64,000 bases of DNA from Xestospongia bergquistia (Eukaryota; Porifera; Demospongiae; Haplosclerida; Petrosiidae), in the NCBI GenBank assembly GCA_963965975.1, contig OZ014411.1, forward strand, positions 21,728,249 through 21,792,248, written 5' to 3'. Of this stretch, positions 60,301 to 64,000 are shown one piece after another. The notes beneath the pieces are model-generated. The model worked only from the letters and a program-made list of their open reading frames with translations. It had not been told where the DNA came from and made no database searches. The position numbers and the translations under genes are program-made. How positions within the stretch are numbered: the stretch's first letter is position 1; each line of letters starts with the position of its first letter.

Positions 60301-63300
60301 TTCAAACAAGATGTCAACGAATGCTTAACCAATAATGGAGGATGTCAATATCAATGTAAAAATACATATGGTAGTTATGTTTGTGAATGTCCTGAGGGAT
60401 ATCGTCTTAACAATAATTCACAAACATGTGATTGTAAGAGCTTATGCTTGTTAATTATTTTTTTAATTAGTTATTATTTCTTTATCTAGCATTACCTTGT
60501 CCTAATCTCTTGTCACCTCTCAATGGACACATCTCTTGTTCAGACATAATTTTAGTTGTTGGTAGCAACTGTTCCTTTTTTTGTAATGAAGGCTACCAAT
60601 TACAAGGTTCACAAAATAGAATGTGCTTACCTAATACAAGCTGGAGTGGATACCAAACAGAGTGTAAAATTATGGAATGTCTAGAGCTTATAGCACAACC
60701 TAATTCAATTATTGTACAGAGTTGTTCAAGTATTCTCAATTCAACATGTCTGTTAAGCTGTATTCAAGGATTTTATCATGATAATGGTGAGCTATTTCAG
60801 CAATCATGTTTACTGAAAAATGGTACTGCTGAATGGAGTGAGCCAGCGCATTGCAAAGGTAAATAATCATAAATGAATATACTATTTACATTTTCATTAG
60901 AAATTGATGTTTGTGATCCTAATCCATGTGGATTGGGTAACTGTTCTATAACTAATGAAAACACACCACATTGTTCATGTCCCAGTAGCTTTTATTCAGG
61001 AAATACTTGTGAAGAAGGCAGATTAGTTGTGTCTGATATACCAATTCTAACTCCAAATCAGCTATCTCTGCCAATATTATTATATTCGTCACCTCGTTCA
61101 ACTCTCAATATAACTATTTCTACACAACCACATGTTCTTTTGTTTCCAAGTGACAAGATTTCAATCACTTATCCTAATGAACAGACATCTTTACAAATCA
61201 AATCCACTTCACCTGGAATTGTTAAACTACATTTTCAATTAGAAACTGTAGAAAAGTATGAGCCAGTTAATGATCATATTGCTGTTGTCTCTGATGAAAA
61301 TGTAGTTGGTCATTATTTTGATGATGATGAAATGGGAATACTTAAAAGAGGTTGCTGTCAGTTTGAATGGAATTTGCCTGATTATTTCTGCTCAAATCCA
61401 AATCATCAGGTTACATTATATTCGTCCTGTGGGTGGATGAGAAATAAACGAAGAGCAATATCAGATGGAATTATTATCATAGAATATGGTATGTTCAAGG
61501 TTCCCCTCTCTATAGCTGGTATTGATATAGCACTATCTGATGAAAACATTGCTATCGACTTTAGTAATGGAGCATGTGAGCATTGCTCTACAAAAGGAAA
61601 AAATTGTTATTCTCATATTCCTACATTTGAAGATGTACGGGACATGTTAAAACAGCAAGCATTAGAAAAAACATTTCTAAGATGGTCAGCAGCTATTTTT
61701 CCTTCATCAATTTCTGTTAGTATTTCTTTGAATGGAAAAAAACAAACATTTTCGCGAACAGATTACTATGCAAAATTAGTCACAAGACTTGATTCAGTGG
61801 ATGAATGTGTGAATTTGAGTCCTCCTTATGTACATACCTCTGGTCTTAACTACATCTTAGCAGTCTCATCTGATCTTTCAGTTAGCTATAACCAAGAACT
61901 TATGTCATATGTTCATTTATCTGGTGATTCTCCAGTGTGTTTCATGAGGTCTCTTTGTAACGACATTGAGGATTCTATTTCTGTTGGAATCACCAAATCT
62001 CTAAATGCAAAGATCTAGAGTTATCATTTTTTTCACAAGTATATTCAAAAAGGATGGAAAATTAAGCTACACTCAATCACTACATCAAAATTTGGTCTTG
62101 GATTGCAGCAATCTACTGTGTACTGGGATGGAAATAATGAAACCACACTAAGCCAATCTGTGTATGACACATTATTAAATGTGGAACTAAGTGGAAAATT
62201 CCGAAAAAATTTTTTGACTGTAACAGTTTTATTTGTTGGTTCATTTACCACTGTTATTGGTAATGAAAATTCCTTATCATGCTCTGTAAGAAATAACATT
62301 AATATTTGGTAGATGACAATGTACAGCTTTTTTGCAGATACCTAATGAAATGAAAGGAAAGATGACAATTGAAATCATATCAGGAGCTTCAGGACACATG
62401 AGTGCACTTCACCTGGATTCTGACAATGGAAACGCTCTTTATGTCACTGACGGTAAACATGTTTTAAATTTTACTATCAATTACTTACTTATTTAGGTAC
62501 CTGTAAAGACACCACAGCTAGAACTGGTGTTATGACTTCCCTAAACCTATCTCCTATTCTAACCAATGGCAGTTACAGTAACTATATTCTTGTCACAGGT
62601 ACAGGGCCATGTAAGGTCAAAACTCATCTACAATTTGGTAATTCATTACAAATCAATAATGTTTCTCTGACTAGTACATGTTTGACCTTAAAGATTAATG
62701 AACTCAGTTTCCCTGGGATTGTTTTTAAACTAGTACTTTTTCCTAACAATATTCCACTAATTCCTGGGAAAAAGATAAATGCCTTTTTAGAATCACATGT
62801 TAACCAAGATATCATTGAGTTAGGAAACTTTGTAAAGCTTCTGCCAAATTCACAAACACCAAGTGTACAGGCAGTAATGTTTGCTGATGAGGATGGTATT
62901 TTTAGTGTTTTAAATTCAGCTAACATTTCACTATTTGATGCCCAAATTCCAACAGCAGTTAGGATCGTTGATAATGAAATAAATTTCTCAGCAACAGCAA
63001 ACATTTTTCAAATAAATTCAGTAGACATAAGTGGTAGGGGAACTACAAGTAGAGAATGGAGTTCATTACAACTCAAGTTGAATGTTGATACAAGTAGAGC
63101 ATTATCTGAAGGCATGACTCAATATGCGAGAAATGAATTAAATAAACAAGCTGAAGAAGCCATAGATCGTATTTATCAGGCAAACCAGACTTTACACGAA
63201 GCAAAAGTTAATGTTGATGATGTAAAGATCAAACTTGCAAACCTTAAGAAACAGATAAAAACTCTTAATGCGAAAATCGAGACCAAAAAGAGACAGAAAA

Positions 63301-64000
63301 AAACATTCAAGAATGCAAAAAATTCTCATGAAAAAATTTTACACAATCTGTTAGAAACATATTGGAATGCCTCTAATGAACTTACAGATTCTATAGAGAA
63401 TATTTGTCAAATTAAAGAATGTGAACAATTATGCCGTGCAGGTGATATAGAGACTTTGTGCTTCACACCCACTTTTATTAATGAGTCTAAAACATGCTAT
63501 GACATAAAAAAAAAGACTAGCATAGTCAGCAGGGAAATCTATTTTTTAAGAAAAATTTGTGATTATCGAATTGATGTGGCCCAGGTTGTATTTGGAGTTG
63601 CAAGAACTATTGTATTAGCAATTGCTAGCGCTAATTCAGTTATTTCTCCAATTCCTGCTGTGATTAGTTTAATTGATAATTTTACACTCAAAAGAAAAAC
63701 ATGCCATGATATAGAAAGGAAAGAGCGTCGTTGGGTCTATGAATATACATACGTGTATGAAGTCATATCTAAACGATGCAATGTGAAAAGGGTTGGCAAT
63801 CAAGTCCGCAAACGTTGCAATTACACATCTGAATGTGCAGTCTTAGTTGAAGATTCTGTCTGCAGTGCACTTAATGCCTACTGCTATAATAATCGATCAC
63901 AATTAAGTAAGCAGTTCTATAAAGATAATGAAGAGGTTCTAACCGATATTGACCGGAGGGATTATGCTTATCAGAGAGCACTAAATCAATCCACTAATAT
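57312..64000 (+). CDS. Large secreted EMI/EGF/Sushi modular protein, 5' part (14 exons, over 1500 residues)
   Basis: Exons: 57312-57403, 57465-57569, 57625-57728, 57786-57893, 57955-58083, 59498-59632, 59679-59804, 59852-59977, 60121-60255, 60311-60433, 60490-60858, 60901-62285, 62338-62452 and 62497 past the window end. Order: signal peptide, EMI domain (CYLTTYTKK...YVCGFWGW...[10 protein letters not shown]), then seven EGF domains, five starting D-x-[DN]-E-C and thus likely calcium-binding. Two Sushi/CCP domains follow (exon 11), then an eighth EGF. Next is a long region of unknown fold, and from about 63110 to 63400 a strong coiled coil ([20 protein letters not shown]...), followed by cysteine-rich sequence. 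Domain exons 4-11 are all phase 1-1, as in shuffled extracellular proteins. It is probably a matrix or cell-surface-associated secreted protein. An in-frame TAG at 62016-62018 lies inside exon 12 as drawn; a phase-0 intron over it would need weak splice sites. Confidence 0.8.
58084..59497 (+). other. Large intron of the EMI/EGF gene with repeat-like content
   Basis: At 1414 bases this intron is far longer than its neighbours (44-142 bases). It contains a run of degenerate TTTTAGTTTAGT / AACTAAAAC units (58320-58700) and a region at 58700-59300 of more even composition, probably an old insertion. No exon is recognised within it. Confidence 0.6.

Noticed and set aside
1..64000. Transfer RNA, ribosomal RNA or other structured RNA genes
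   Set aside because: None with recognisable conserved boxes or cloverleaf arms was seen; a covariance-model scan would be needed to exclude small RNAs.

Overview
The window is AT-rich eukaryotic DNA with short spliceosomal introns, a complete Ty3/gypsy LTR retrotransposon, many decayed repeats, and extracellular modular proteins (EMI, calcium-binding EGF and Sushi domains). This combination points to an early-branching animal, most likely a sponge. That assignment is inference, since no species-diagnostic sequence could be checked.

Layout. 1-2.27 kb: a decayed Ty3/gypsy gag-pol on the minus strand, running off the left edge. 4.7-11.1 kb: segmental duplicates of a small cysteine-rich secreted-protein gene (pseudogene here, intact copy at 27.1-27.8 kb) with its upstream region, a 9-bp minisatellite, and a non-coding block repeated at 49.5-51.6 kb. 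11.108-15.615 kb: an intact-looking 4.5 kb LTR retrotransposon with identical 122-bp LTRs and a textbook -1 frameshift signal between gag and pol. 17.9-23.6 kb: a decayed fragment of a lipid-transfer-protein gene, then a cluster of small secreted EMI-domain genes on the minus strand (one intact, two broken). 24.1 kb: a MITE. 25.3-31.7 kb: more duplicated blocks, the intact cysteine-rich gene and a roughly 700-bp palindrome. 32.3-34.1 kb: integrase and reverse-transcriptase remnants. 34.4 kb: an array of CCTAGG-centred palindromes. 34.7-41.3 kb: a PHD-finger fragment and two copies of a SAM methyltransferase gene (first damaged, second intact), with a second decayed lipid-transfer-protein fragment between them. 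44.5-47.8 kb: an LPD_N/vitellogenin-N type lipid-transfer-protein gene. 47.9-56.3 kb: nested foldback repeats, including an inverted repeat with 1.4-kb arms. 57.3-64.0 kb: the first 14 exons of a large secreted EMI/EGF/Sushi protein, running off the right edge.

The genes do not form one pathway. The common theme is local gene-family birth and decay: three families (EMI, cysteine-rich, lipid transfer) each have one readable member plus degraded relatives nearby, and retroelements and foldback repeats sit at many duplication edges. The EMI family links the small secreted genes at 19-23 kb with the large modular gene at 57 kb through the same intron positions and phases. I read all gene models by eye from splice signals and frame; no search or alignment program was run.
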